Below, piece by piece: positions 1 to 12,640 of a stretch of 64,000 nt of DNA. The stretch comes from Nectonema munidae (Eukaryota; Nematomorpha; Nectonematoida; Nectonematidae). The position numbers and the translations under genes are program-made. Position 1 is the first letter of the stretch. Each line of letters begins with the position of its first letter. The notes below the pieces were generated by a model, which worked only from the letters and a program-made list of their open reading frames with translations, did not search any database and was not told the DNA's origin. Location of the stretch: positions 310,001-374,000 of the forward strand of contig JAUIRK010000305.1 in NCBI GenBank assembly GCA_030549495.1. The letters are read 5' to 3'.

Positions 1-42
1 ACTAAAGAACAAAAAACAATAAAACTAATTAAAATTTATATA

Positions 43-365
43 CAGTAGACCCTCGTTAACTCGGACCGTGACCGAGAATACAAATGTTTGCCCTCATAAG
101 CTTACAATGAGTCATTTTCATTGACTTTTTTAATTTCGCTTTGACTTACAAGCAGCCATTTTATTTTTTACTCCATTGGTAGTTCGCGGTCATTCTAAAT
201 TTTGACGTTATTCCAAAGCTTATTGTGGCTATAAATTCGTCCAATTTGAAATATTTTTTCTACCATATATATATATATATATAGTAGACCCTCTGTTATG
301 TCGGACAATCGGCATGGTCGAACACCCTTCTCCCCCATGTAGTCCGACTTAACGAGGGTCTACTG
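43..365. mobile_element. pogo/Tigger-like MITE with TA target duplication
   Basis: A 323-bp element with terminal inverted repeats of about 24 bp. The left end starts CAGTAGACCCTCGTTAACTC and the reverse complement of the right end reads CAGTAGACCCTCGTTAAGTC. It is flanked by TA at 41-42 and 366-367. A third, more diverged copy of the same end lies inside at about 284-307, next to an (AT)n run, so the element may be composite. No transposase is present. The TIR style and TA duplication match Tc1/mariner-pogo elements; the exact family is inference. Confidence 0.75.
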
Positions 366-2552
366 TATTTAACCTTTAAACGAATTCGTTTCTTCATTTT
401 GCCGAAAATTACTGAACATCTTTTTTAGAAAAATATATTTTCATTCAGAATTTTTTAATCAACTTTTATTAGATTTTAAATGATCTCGATTAAAAATGAA
501 GTGTAAATCATCCAATGTTACATAGATGAGTTGAAGGAATTAAAAAAGGTTGCTAATCAAACTTTAAGCGTTTACCTAATGAGAAACATCTTGATATTGA
601 AACCAGCCGCGGAATTGAAGTAGAAATTCTACAGAAATATCACCTCTTTCTAAAATTAAACTCGACTTCTATGCTTTGAATGAAATTGAACTTGAAATAG
701 TTCGAGCAAATGCAGTGACTGCATTGCCACTAGCATTATTTTCTGAAAAAAAAGTTAATTAAATGTTTTTCATATGTGTTTAATTTTCACTTCGAAGTGT
801 AATTTTTTTCCAATTTTATATTTAATTAAACTTGATTCTTTGTAATTGAAGACTTTTAAGAAACTGAATTTGGACTGATGTTTCATTGCAGCGGTCATGT
901 CAAATAAAATGATTAGATATGGAGCCGAAACCACCAGTTTAAAACAATTGCTCAGGAACTGAAGCTTTACCTATTTTAACCCAGCTCCCCAGACCTGATA
1001 CTGTTAAGCCCTTAAATTATTGCTTAATAGAATTAAATCTAAATTTTAGTAGCGTCAACTTCTAGATTTGAATTTTAAGTTAAATGGGTGCATTCATTCA
1101 TGACAAAATTTTGATACACGATATTAAAAATATAAATTGTCATGCTATTTTTTATTAGAACATTGATCGAGCAGCATAAAATCAATGATAATACTCTTGT
1201 CTATATCAATATGCATGGAATATTTCAATCGAAATTATAAATCAGCATGTCATCATTTATACAAAAGATATATAAATGAAAATTCAGCCTTGAAAATTTT
1301 GAAACTTTATTATAACATTGATCGCTCATACCATCTACAATACTTTCATGACATCTTAATAAGCTTTAATTTTGTAAGATAAGCTCGTCGCAACACACAA
1401 TAGGTTGATTTTTGCAATCTGATGAAGTAGAATATAAAAAAATTATTAGGGGAACCAACACTAATTTAAAAAATATTGATTTTAGATAATGTAAAAAAGT
1501 TTTTATATATAGCATTACAAGTTGAAGTGAAAATTTTTCAAGTTTTAAGTAGTTTTATTTTTATGTTCGACTTTAAAACTAATTTTCTATTGAGTTAGAA
1601 AGTATTTGACTTTTTTGTTGAGAGAAAATATATATTGAATTACACATCTTTTTACCAATAAGAGTTCTAAAATAAAAATTTCAGAACTTCAAAATCAACT
1701 TTTAAAATTATTTTTTAGCTTCCACCAAAAAATTAAAAAAATGCGAAAATTCTGATATGGATTTCGTTGATAGCATGAAAACGGGAATAAACGAAATTCA
1801 ATAGAATTGTATTAAGAAAAACAACAAAGGGATAAATGAAATTAAAATTCACTTGAAGATGGAAACGTTTTACTTAAATTTGAAAACATTTCACTTAAAC
1901 TTGTAATGCTACAAAAAAAAGAATAGATAAAAGATACTAGCGAGATGCATTAATTACTGTAAAACATAGACGATGATATGGAGACAATCTACTAAATTTA
2001 TAGATCAATGTAAATCTAATAAATTCTTGGAATTGAAAGAAAAATATTAATCAAAAAGTTTTCATGATAGTTGGTACAAACAGATTGAACTTTTTAGAGA
2101 TAATTTACTTTGTCATCATCCTAATCAAATATTTTCAAAACAAAAATGAGCTCAAAAATTTTTGAGATTTTTACAATATTTATATTTTTGCGAACTATAG
2201 TAGTCAGTGACTTTCTAGGCGAAATTTGGAAATAGAGGTTAAAAAAACAAGTGAAGGTTAGGGCATCGTTTTCTACCAGTTCAGATAGGTAGCAAAACGA
2301 TATAAACCTCGAAGTTTTTATAATTCAAAACACTTTTTCAGCCTGACTGTTATTCAAAAAATCTTTAAAAAATATTCACTTTCATTTAAAAGTTTGGACT
2401 TATTTTTTTGGAATCCATAACGGCTGACCGCTTGGATACAACAGAAAAAGTAAACATGAGAAAGACGTTGTAAATAGAAAATAAATGAATTTTAAAACTA
2501 TTTTAAAGTAACTTAATCATTGCGAAAAATTGAGTAAATGATTTTTATATAC
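366..2552. other. AT-rich stretch, probably LDH intron 1
   Basis: No convincing exon, RNA gene or repeat end was seen on either strand. Because the LDH exon at 2553-2681 has a donor site facing left, this stretch is most simply the first part of LDH intron 1. Confidence 0.4.
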
Positions 2553-2681
2553 CTGAGCATAAATAGAGTGGGCGCAAGCCATGCCAACCATACCGACTCC
2601 AACTACGGTAACTTTGGTCCCAGAGTGTTCCAAAGGTTTGCTAACAGATTTAAAAAGAGTATTGAAGGTACTATCGCACAT
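2553..2681 (-). CDS. L-lactate dehydrogenase, first coding exon
   Basis: On the minus strand this exon encodes 43 residues, starting with ATG at 2681-2679 and ending at a donor (CAG|GTATAT) at 2553/2552, in phase 0. Residues 23-36 read KVTVVGVGMVGMAC, the first beta strand and glycine-rich GxGxxG turn of the NAD-binding Rossmann fold, in the form typical of animal L-lactate dehydrogenase. The enzyme interconverts pyruvate and lactate with NADH in the cytosol. The first 22 residues are a variable N-terminal arm. The rest of the enzyme (substrate loop, catalytic His) must lie beyond the left edge after an intron of at least 2.5 kb. Malate dehydrogenase is less likely because the V-G-M-A-C-A run is LDH-like. 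Confidence 0.75.
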
Positions 2682-5408
2682 TTCTAAATGTTTCACTAAA
2701 ATTTGGAGAAGACTAATTTAAGACTAGCAAAGTAACTGAGGCGAGGCAAGGGTACAAGTGAAGGTGGACAAATTGAGGAATATAATGAAATCGAACGCAA
2801 AACCAAAAACCTAAAAACCATAAAAAAAAATTTAATCAATAAAAATCAAAAAATATTTAATTCTATATTATAAATGAAAAAGAATAATATTTTCAATGAT
2901 TAATTTTGTTTAATATTAATTTGAATGTTATTTCTAAGTTTCTATGTAAAAAGTATACAAAAAAACATTTGACATTTTATATAAATAAAGAAAACGGCTC
3001 TTATTCAATTTCATGAATTTTTTAGTTACCTTACATGTTTGTTTACTTTACATTCTCTAATAATTAAGTCAATACCAATTATACTCATATATATTACTTT
3101 TCATCATCAAATATAAAAATCGAAAATCAAACATTAAAATTTTATTAGACTAATTGTCTTATATAATTTCCATAAAATAATTCGCCAAACTGTAATTTGA
3201 TCCCTAGACTCCTGAATTTCGCGTCCATCATGCTCCAAAACTTACAAACTTCGTCTGTCATATAGCTGAGCTCTATAACCCATATTTGGTAAAAATTCAA
3301 TTAATTAGAAATACTTTGTTTCTCATTAGCACTATTAAAGAAAAATTCTACTTAATCCTATCCTTTATACACTTTTTCATTTATTTATTTACTTTATTGT
3401 TTCCTTTTTATTTTACCATTTTATTATCGTGTAAACAAAAAAATTAGATTATTTATCAAAATTCAGGCCAAATTTTACATTTCATGTTTTAATCGCAATT
3501 TATTTAAAATTATTTACAAAAAATGTTTTATAATTATCACAAAACTGTTTCATTAATAACTTTTTATAAATTTTCTAAAGGTCATGGATTAGTCTAGGTT
3601 GGTTTAAGTGCCATCCTTCTTAAAGAATTTATAAAGTATTAAACATTATAGCATTATTAACTTATGAACATTCATATGCGTAGACAAAATCAGTCAATCT
3701 ATGCTGTATCCATTTGTACGTAGCGTGAGTAGGGTTGGTTAGATGCTGGATACGATAACTCAAGCTTTTGGGTTCGATTCCGCATCAAGTCTGCTTTGCT
3801 CATAGTTCGATACAAGCGGCGCAATTGTGCCTTCTCGATGAAAACATCATATCGTACATTTACCTTTACGGATACATAAACATCAGTCACTATAGTAAAC
3901 AATTGCATCATGGATAGATTTAGTCACGATTATTATATACTCAACTTATTGGTGCCTAAGGATAGTAATCATCGTATTTCTTCGGAAAGAAGACGTTAAA
4001 TATAAAGCTAGTTGATAAGTGATTGCACACGATGTTGTCAATGATTGCTGTCTGATATAATGTCAATTGTTTTTTTGTCAAAGTAAAATTTACTTTCGAT
4101 GCGATTCCACTTTTCTCAGGTGCCACGGTGTACAGGTTTTACTGTATATAAAGTAAAGAATTTAAGTTAAAAATACATTTATATTTCGATGATATTTTTT
4201 GAATTAAAATTAATGACCTGGGGATATTTTTCGTATAATTAACAAATTATGGAGGAGTAACAGGTTAACAGTGACGTACCCAGTAATTTAAACCAACATG
4301 TTCTAAAAATTCCTATAACCTCATAAATTTTATTTAGTATATAACATTAAAATATATTTTTTTAGTTTACCTAATATTTTTACGGTGCGGAGACTAGGGT
4401 GGGTACGCTTCTACCCTCTGTCTACGTTTGTGCAAGATGATATATTGTATTTTGCCGGGTAATGTGCGATTGCCTGTAAACTAGCATAGGTGGTTTATTT
4501 AATACAAATATTAATTCTAGTTTTTAAAATGGATTTTTTCCTTTATAATTTGTATATTTTCTAAAGAGTCGATATATCTATTGTTTGCTTAATTCATGTT
4601 TTTAATTTTCTTTTTCATATTCCTAGGTATTTTTTATCATAATTTTTAATAATAATACGAATTTTAAGCTAATATTTATAATCAATTTGAAAATATAGCT
4701 TTACATTTAAATCGAATGTTTAATCTCTTATAATTCCTTATATAGGTAAATTAATCCAGTCAAATTTATGATTTCACTTTGATATAGATAATGAATTCTT
4801 TTTTTTGTATTAACAATTTAAACCTGATCTTATTTTAATATTTGTGAACAATTATATGAAGTAAGTGATTTTAAACGGAAGACTCGTTTTAGAAAGGTGG
4901 AGAAGTTACTACTAGCAGTATGGTTAAGTTTATCGCAGTGAATTGATCTAACTTATATTTATTCAAGTGTATACTTTTGGTTGTAACAATTTGCAAAAAA
5001 ATATTTTTTAAGTTCGTGGGTGTGCTTTTGAAGTCTATATGTGCTTCGGTGTTTGAATGAAGGTAAATTTTTTTAATTTGAAAAACTCAAAAATACTTTT
5101 TATATTTTCAGGGGTAGAGAACTTTTTTTTTCATGCATTTTTTTACAGTATAAAGCATTTCAATAAAGAATAAAATATTTTTATGTAGAAAGAGAGATTT
5201 ATATGTGAGTTATATGCAGTTATATAAGAGATTGAAGAATAACCGATTTTTTTGTGGTAAAAGTTACAATATTTTTTTTCTGAATGCTTTAACTCAAAAT
5301 ATTAATCAATTTTACACTATTTTTTGATATGGCTAGAGTATTTTTTTATCTCTGTAAAAATTAACAAATTTATTTTCCATTCTAGTGATAATTAATTTTT
5401 GATATGTA
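2682..5408. other. AT-rich intergenic region with SINE and hAT-like scraps
   Basis: The region upstream of the LDH start, containing the SINE at 3719-3872. A weak hAT-like pair of ends may lie at 4268-4422: CAGTGACGTACCCA on the left and an inverted TGGGTACGCTTCTACCCTCTG on the right. No target duplication was found for the pair. No exon was recognised. Confidence 0.3.
3719..3872 (+). repeat. tRNA-derived SINE, copy 1
   Basis: The head carries an A-box-like stretch (AGGGTTGGTTAGATGCTGG, 3731-3749) and a B box (GGTTCGATTCC, 3771-3781) at tRNA spacing. A tail follows with GCAATTGTGCCTTCTCGATG. The same order recurs at 14845-14990 (+) and 58802-58945 (-), a tail fragment at 34636-34692, and a diverged copy at 63660-63790, so it is a dispersed family transcribed by RNA polymerase III in origin. 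No clear target duplication was found here. Confidence 0.7.
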
Positions 5409-6048
5409 TAGGGTTTTTGATCTATTACGTCGTTAGTGCATTTGATTACTTCGCTGTTGCGTTTACTTCTTAATCGCCCCTTCATTTTGTCTTCTGTACT
5501 TTTTTATAATGTGAAATTCTATCTCTATTATCCGTCATATTCTTTATCTCTCAACTTTAACACTTCACTTTATTCCCTGGCAAATGCTTGAGCCCAATAA
5601 TCAAGATGTTTTACAAGATGCATGATTTTACTGTTAATGGTGATTCTTTTCGGGCTTGCCTTGATATATTGAAAGATGGAACAAGGCTTTGCTAGTTCTG
5701 TACTTAATATGGCAAATGCACTATATCATCATGAAAGTTAGTTTTTGATGGCGGATATTGCTTTCAGACGCGGTTGCACTCGTTAACAGCAATTCAAAGA
5801 ACGTATAGGTAACGTCTTAATGAAATCACATCTGATTTCAAAGGATATTATCAAAATTCCTTGCTTATTTGAATGAGTTTATTTGATTTTTGTGTTGTTG
5901 AGAGAAAAACAATAAAGAAATGATTTTTAGAATTTTCAGAAATAATTCATATTTCGTATAAAAATAATGCGTAGGTCAAGTGCGCTTATTTGTGAATAAG
6001 ATATGACCTAATTAAATGCAACAACGACGTAATAGATCGAAAACCGTG
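5409..6048. mobile_element. 640-bp inverted-repeat element with TA flanks
   Basis: The left end reads GGTTTTTGATCTATTACGTC and the inverted right end GGTTTTCGATCTATTACGTC. The match continues through CGTT..TGCATTT, giving a TIR of about 33 bp. TA lies on each side (5407-5408 and 6049-6050). I found no transposase-like reading frame inside, so it is probably a non-autonomous Tc1/mariner-like element. The superfamily is inferred only from the TA. Confidence 0.65.
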
Positions 6049-6294
6049 TATTCTAAGTGTAAATAAATATAGCATCGTTTATTAAAATAGCAAAAATTTT
6101 CTTCCATTATACCGCCAGAAAGTTGGTGCTATCGTGGCGATGGCTCTAAATCTTGTGACTCATAATGCAAAGATGTTTCGTTGCATTAGGCCATGTTTGT
6201 GAGAGCTATGGTTTAGTGCAAGTTGCACTTTGTCATGTTCTATTGAAGTGTGCATCTTAATTGAACTCATTCGTTTGTACTTGGTAATGTTTAA

Positions 6295-6416
6295 CTCTTT
6301 CAGGCATAGGTTTTCTAAAATTAATTGTCTGTTTTCTTTTTCAATAAATTTTTATTTACTCTAAGCAAAAGATTTTTGTTTTATGGGCCACTGTTGTCCC
6401 ATTGTGCCTGAAAGGG
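6295..6416. mobile_element. piggyBac-type MITE with TTAA target duplication
   Basis: A 122-bp element. The left end is CTCTTTCAGGCA and the inverted right end CCCTTTCAGGCA. It is flanked by TTAA at 6291-6294 and 6417-6420. TTAA target sites and termini beginning CCYT are the hallmark of piggyBac transposition. It lies next to the Merlin relic and carries no gene. Confidence 0.8.
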
Positions 6417-6563
6417 TTAATAATAAAAAGTATAACAAGTGGACTTTGACATTGGCCAGTCTGTCTCCTACGATGTGGGCAGTTGCGTTGCCCATAATCA
6501 CAAAAATAAAATATATTAGCATTAAAACTGATTTGTAAGCACATAAATTCTTACAAGTATGAG

Positions 6564-7036
6564 TTTAACACAATTCTCCTATATCCCACCATACCTTTAT
6601 TCTAATGTTATGCTTGTTCCAATAACTTTCAATAGCCTGTCTGCCTATGCACTCCAGTAACTATCCACAAAATTTAAAGAATGATTTACCGTATGATGAG
6701 AGAAACGAAGGTCATTCAACGTTCGTACAAGCTTTAAATTGGTCACTGTGCTTCCTGGCTGAACTACTTTCTTAATTATAGGGAAAAGTTTTGCTACGGA
6801 GCGTGACTCTACCATCTCCATATAACCTAATACGAGTGAAGTTGAAATGTTGACAATTCCAAACACCCATAAAAGTGTTTGTGGTGCACGTCCTTGATGA
6901 TGTTTGGGTTTATGGCTAAATCAACTTTCCTTTATCTGCATACTTTTACCTGGACCCTTAAGCTTTATAGGATTCATGCTGAAATGTCATCACAAATTTT
7001 GCGAAAAAAACTGAACATGTCTATTACAGTCATCTT
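6564..7036 (-). pseudogene. Merlin transposase relic
   Basis: On the minus strand the pieces KGPGKSMQIKES, HHQGRAPQTLLWVFGIV, LFPIIKKVVQPGSTV, HTVNHSLNFVD and TGVHRQAIESYWNK occur in the order expected for a Merlin (IS1016/IS1595-type, DDE) transposase. The family motif IDES[KR]F is read here as IKES followed by a stop. A frame change lies near 6990 (FFRKICDDIS into the GGPGK region) and another near 6645 (NFVD into TGVH). The relic covers roughly the C-terminal two thirds and is dead. No TIR was identified. Confidence 0.75.
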
Positions 7037-7386
7037 AGACACATCTTAGATACAACTTCCAAAACAGGCATTTGACTACACCATTAATAAATAACTTTAA
7101 TCTACCTTTGTAAAGGAAGGCGAGATCTATGAAAATGAATCTTTGCGAATTGATATGTAAACGAATTTTTAGAAATTAGTCTCAATAAATGTATCTTTTA
7201 AAACAGACGAGTGTAAAGATTCCTTTATCTTAAAATAGGTGTTTTACTAGTTCCGAAAAATGTGTCGTAAATTTAATATTATTATTCATAATAAAGTTTT
7301 GAAAGGTTATATTCTAATTAATATTTTGTTTATTTCATTCGAAACTTATCATTGCGATCAATCTTTATAATGTCAAATATTGCTAG

Positions 7387-7529
7387 GAGAAGGATTAGCA
7401 AATAAAGAAAGTTGCGACTCGTTAAGGGGAATATTAGATGAAGGTGAAAAGATTCTTGCTTCATTCAACTTCAAGTGTGATGTTCTTTCTAATTGTACTG
7501 GTGTGAAGTGTAAGGGAACATACTTGTCT
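7387..7529 (+). CDS. membrane glycoprotein gene, exon A (5' part not found)
   Basis: First of five phase-compatible exons of an unrecognised single-pass membrane protein. It is entered by an acceptor (TTGCTAG|GAG) with two bases of a split codon. It encodes a Cys-containing extracellular segment with FKCDVLSNCTGVKCKGTY, including one N-glycosylation sequon (NCT). It ends in phase 0 at TCT|GTACAT, a weak donor chosen because the next exon opens in phase 0; a stronger GTAAGG donor just upstream would not keep the frame. A start codon and signal peptide were not found, so upstream exons are missing from this model. I do not recognise the family. Confidence 0.45.
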
Positions 7530-7594
7530 GTACATTCCTTTTTCTCTAACTCTTTCCGTATGGCAAGAAAATCTAAATTCATTTTCATTTTTAG

Positions 7595-7745
7595 GCAAGT
7601 TATTCGTTTTTGGCGACCTTTCAAAATTGTTTAAGTCCTGTTGCAGTATACATTGAACGAAACTTTTCCCTAAATCCAACTTCTACCAAAATGATACAAC
7701 GCTTTTCACTCAAAAGTGCCAGACAAGATTTCACATTTCCTATAG
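7595..7745 (+). CDS. membrane glycoprotein gene, exon B
   Basis: Follows a 65-nt intron with a clean polypyrimidine tract and TTTTTAG acceptor. It reads YSFLATFQNCLSPVAVYIE, then a sequon (NFS) and the segment ARQDFTFPI, and ends at a good donor (CTATAG|GTAAGT) after one base of a Gly codon. The pattern of alternating hydrophobic residues with a single Cys-x-x-Pro suggests a beta-rich extracellular domain joined to the Cys motif of exon A. Function is unknown. Confidence 0.5.
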
Positions 7746-8618
7746 GTAAGTTGAAAAGTCACAAATATAATTATTATTTATAGAGTTTAAAGCTTCCTTG
7801 TGATTAAATGATTTGTTCGAGGAACGATAAAAATGATTATAAGCAAGTAATATTAATTACTTAATATAGATGCGAAATGCTGTAAATATTGGATATGTAG
7901 TTAGTTTGACAAATTGTTTAATAGGTGCGCTGGCAGTCCTTATTTGTTAATTAGCCTTGAGTACAAAAAGCATTTTTCCCAAACAAATTTACAGCCTCAA
8001 AAACTATGAACGATCCAACTCTCATCACGCCTTTGATTTTTTGGTTTTAAGACAGTTTTATATTTAATTACGTGTGGTATGTTTTTTTCTGAGAACAAAA
8101 GGCTTAAAAAGAAGCCGAGGAAATACTATAAAAAAATATTGCGCGCGCTTTTTCATTCTGATTTTATAAGAATAACAAAAATAGAAGAGAAAAATGATTC
8201 AAAAAGATTTTTCAAGGCAATAAATCGAGTAAGACCCATTAGTTAATTGGAGAGATTATTCCTTTATTTCTTGTTTGGTATATCGAAATTTAAAAACTCG
8301 TTTTCTGTAAAAAATATTGCAGAGGTAAGTGCGTTACTTGTATCTATTAAATATTATATATGGGACTGTGGTTGGAAAGGATTGAATATTAATTAGTCAA
8401 TCAGATCTAAGAATTTACTTAGTTCATTTGAATAGTCAAAATTTCTTGATTAATTGTTTAAATAATTTTCTAACGTGATTTGATGACTGAAAAATGATTC
8501 AAAAAATTTATCCAATCAGAGCCAAGAGTTTGCGTACTCAGTCCTTGATTGTCAAAACATCACAACTTTTTAAGTATATAATATAAATAAATTTTAAAGC
8601 CCAAATTCTCTTGGATAG

Positions 8619-8768
8619 GCGTTCCTTTGATACCATTGAAATGGAGTGTTGATATAATTGATGAAGATGACAAAGCCATTTTCACTCTTTACTCTTCAAA
8701 GAACAAAACTTACATTTCCTTGCCTCTTCACCTACCCGATCATTGTCCCAAATTTGAAACGGAAGAGA
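8619..8768 (+). CDS. membrane glycoprotein gene, exon C
   Basis: Acceptor TTGGATAG|GC supplies the two bases that complete the Gly codon from exon B. The exon reads GVPLIPLKWSVDIIDEDDKA, contains a sequon (NKT), and ends KFETEE plus one base at GAGA|GTAATT. Reading on without splicing gives a stop at 8825-8827. Splicing is preferred because the leftover base fits the next exon exactly and leads into a transmembrane segment. An alternative is that this is the last exon of a shorter secreted form. Confidence 0.5.
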
Positions 8769-11743
8769 GTAATTTTAACTACTTTTTTGAAATATCCCAA
8801 TTTTATCCATTACTCCTCAGTCAATAACGACATAAAACGAAATATATTTTATATTGAACAAACACACTTGATCTCATTCAACTCATTCATTTTCCAGTTG
8901 ATATTCGAATTTTGCAATATATCTATTCGCACCGCGACATATAGCTGGAGGTCTTTAAGCCGACAGACAATGTACCAAAAATTGGGCACATTCTTTTAAT
9001 ACTTAAAAACATCCATTTTGCTATATTTCACTGAGTTTTACCGTCTTAATTTTAACACGGTGTTTTTTTATTGGCTACAGTATATTCTAAGAGCATTCAT
9101 CAACAATCCTAAAGTAGTTTATTTTATACTTTATTTTACCGATGATAATAATTATTAATCATTTTCTTCTACCTTATAAGAATCTTTGTTTTTACCTGTC
9201 CTATTTTAAAAAATCTCTCTTGGAAAACTCATTCAAGGCCTTACATATTCATAGTCATTGTTTTTTGTAAAGTTTTGGCGAAAGTACTTTTGTTTGAGGT
9301 GTTCGATGAGGCTTTGCAAAATAGATGGTGTTTTTCAACCAATAGGATTAACAAGGACTACATCGCCCTTGTCTTAACTATTCTTTAGCATATACGCTGT
9401 TCTATGTACATAAAAAGTTTTTATAATAAAGCTGCCTTGGTATCATTTCCACAACGCTAAATGCTAATAAAAATTAATGTTCTGTACTTATATTTATTTT
9501 TCTTAGTATAACTATGGATATTTTCAAACATTTTTACAATGAACATCTGACTACTTTTGATTTTATTATTAAGGTATTTTCGCGTTTTTTGAAAACATAA
9601 AAATATATAAAAAGGAAAGATAGAAATTGCAATAGAAAGGAAAGATCTTTGTGGTAAAATATTAAAACCTGAAAATCCTATTAACAATTCCGTTTAAAAT
9701 GTAAAATCTTATGTCGCCTTATGATTCTTCATATAAATTGGATAAAATATCTGTCAAATAACAAAATAAGCTCTTAAAATGTCTAACAAACTTTAAAACG
9801 CTTGATAAACGATATACTTATAATATCACCATATTAACTTATTATGGTCTAATGAGCTCTAGCTTTTTGATTCTTTGGGAACTTATTTATTAAAAAATTA
9901 TGCCTAAAATCGGGAAGAATATATTAAAAAAATTAATGCTTAATCCTGCATATATCTGTGCAATTTTCTAATAGGCTTCCTTTTAGAACGCATACTTCCT
10001 TCCATGCCTCTTTTTGAAACATTGTTTTTGTATTTTGACAGTTTAGATTACTGATGGGTGAAGTAGTTTAGCTCTTTTAATAAATCATGTTTTATTTTGT
10101 AAAGCCAAGTCTTTTTACTACCCCACAACACGACCGTGTAGTCTTGGTTTTCCTGACCAGTGCGATGCGAATGAAACGTGTCTACAACGTGGACCTTCTT
10201 CCTTTTATGATTCCTTTTCCCTTCCTGATTTGTCATCCGAATACATCCTAACCAATAAGTCTCAATGCGCATGCCAACTGAACTTCATCTATAACCGCGC
10301 AAAAAAGATGTGCATCAAGAGAAAATTTGTTTATTTGAAAGGTATCATCATTGCTATAAATATTTCATATTATTCCTTGCATTTTAAAATGGACTTATTT
10401 ATGAACTCGTAAGAAAAATGCTCGTTTTCTGAAATGAAAGAAATTTTATGTGATGCACACGACCGCAAAACTTATCAGGTGTACTCTTCATTCACTGTAG
10501 TATAATACTGATCTCCCCTAGACTCTACATTGTATCGTAGACAGCATGCAAACTAGAGAGTCCACTCCGAAGAAAATCTTGGAAAATCACACCCCGTAAT
10601 TTGGGGCAAAATAAGTAAATACCCCATGGTGTATATAATTTATGAGTTCTTTTTATAAATATATAAATTTATTTAAATCCTTATTTTTATTATAAAATTC
10701 AACATAACTTGTATATTGTATATTTATTTATGATGTTTATATGCAGGCAAAAATTTTAAGCCCACACGTTTTATAACCGTGATATGAAAATATCACGTTA
10801 GTGCATTTCTTTTGTGATATATATGTAGAATAGAATGCAAAAAAACAAATTTTTTATATATCAGATGAATTAGGAGAGTTTATGGAAGAATATAATGAAG
10901 AAAAATGTTCTTTGACAGAGAAAGTATTTACATCTAACTTAATTATAAAAGAATTTATTCTTTGCAACGAACTCAAGGAAATAACTGAAAGTTTATTCTG
11001 GATTTACAATGCTATGTTTTTTCTTCAATGGGTAATTTCAAATCAAAAACAATAAATAGACTTGATTAAAATAAAACTCTTTTAGCCTAAAATATTTTTT
11101 TAAAACATAGAATATGCAATTTTATATATTAAAAATTCATAAGCCCATTAAATTTGGTTTGATAAAGAATATACCATTTTTTATATACCTCGGAGATACC
11201 CCGGGGTAAATAAATTTTTTTGGGGACTCCATTTCTGAAGGATAAAAAAGCAATCCGCGTGGACTCCCTACTGCAAACGTGAGATCTGACCAACAATTAA
11301 CGTAATATTTTTAATCTAATATACTGATTTCTTATTCATTCACATCACCTACTAAGAACTGTTTTAACCGTGATGGATTTTAGCAAACTTTTGCTTCGTT
11401 TAAGGGTTACTTTTTTATGTTAAAGTTAGCTGATCATTTAGTTTGTTGTTTTATTTAGTTGCTTCAAAATTGAATAATGTCTGATTATATCTCTAAAATG
11501 TGTTATTTTTATCACTCCAAATCCTACCCAGAACACCCTAGAAAACTTTGCCTAGAAATGTGTTTATTAAAAACAGAAATTTAAAACCATTTAAATTTTT
11601 TGTGAAATGTTACTTCAAACACTTTTAATATCTAACTTATTTATCTTTACAAACATACTTTTAGGCTTTTTTCGCTGAAAAGCTTTTCAATATTGGGAGT
11701 TGAACTTGATAAGGCACAAAAACAATGACCTTATCCTATGGAG
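8769..11743. other. intron C-D, left part: no recognised exon
   Basis: First part of the 7.2-kb intron inferred between exons C and D. Two short stretches are less AT-rich: 8897-8996, preceded by an acceptor-like TTTTCCAG, and 10048-10412, with open frames on both strands. No homology was recognised in either. No transposon end could be confirmed between 9000 and 11700. Confidence 0.3.
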
Positions 11744-12640
11744 CTGTGGTTCCCAACCTTTTTAACCCACGGACCCCTTACACTAATATCATTATTTTGC
11801 GGACTCTCTCACGATAAAATTTATTAATGAAATTGTAATTATTTGCAGGCAAACTGTTTACTAGGGCTGATATTTAAAGTGTCTTCTGATTTTGAATATT
11901 GTGCACGGAAATGTAAGTAAGCATCTCATTTTAAAGAGATGGTTGAAGTTGCTTTGTTGAAACAATGGCATGAAAGTGTGGTTAAATGGTGGATAGTTAT
12001 AGGCGAAGAGATGTTTTCTGTATTTGGATTGCGTGTTCACACAAATGAGTTGAGGAGAACGGTGTCAAATGTTTAATCCCTCTGAATGCTAATTTAGAGT
12101 ACACATTTCTCGTGTGTAATCAGAAGTTGAACAAATTGGACTGATTGAAATACAGCTATAATGATGTATCGCACGATAATTCCATAAGACTATTTTCTTC
12201 CACCGCGCTTAAACGTTCTTCTTCAATTACATTTATTTGAAACGGATTTTTATCCATTTATTTTTTTGCCTCAGGCACATGAAAAGAAGACCTAAAACTA
12301 ATCCTCTAACTTTCCAAATGTTGAATAAAGAATTATTTTATTTCGTCAGCAAGTTCTTCAGCGGATGCTTCAAGGAATTCATGAAGTGTTCAAAAGGCTT
12401 CATAGAGACACCACTTTGGAAATACACGGACCGCAACTCACATTTCCGAATCATTGCTTCTACTTTCTCTTCAATGTTGAATGTACTCACACTTTTCCCC
12501 TGCTAATCATATTTAGTGTATTCAAGTGAGTAAAAATATCTGCGATATAAGCAACGATAGTTTGCCATTAAAAAGATTGAAACTTTGCGTCTCGATGGAA
12601 TGCCTTATTTTATATTTCATCTGAATTTTGAAGGCTTATG
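11744..12640 (-). pseudogene. hAT transposase relic (ZBED5/SCAND3-like)
   Basis: The left edge carries CTGTGGTTCCCAACCTTTTT, very close to the CAGTGGTTCCCAACC end known from hAT-Tip100-type elements. On the minus strand the pieces VAYIADIFTHLNTLNM, EKVEAMIRKCEL, GVSMKPFEHFMN, MELSCDTSL and LTPFSSTHLCE occur in family order, across several frames and stops. The last two belong to the C-terminal hAT dimerisation region. The other end of the element was not found, so it is 5'-truncated or its end has decayed. Confidence 0.7.

Noticed and set aside
7507-7516. Strong-looking donor (GTAAGG) as the end of exon A
   Set aside because: Either GT there leaves a phase that does not fit the open frame of exon B from the TTTTTAG acceptor; the weaker GTACAT site at 7530 does.
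7373-7679. Minus-strand reading frames opposite exons A and B of the membrane-protein gene
   Set aside because: They mirror the plus-strand exons; no motif, and the plus strand has consistent splice sites and phases.
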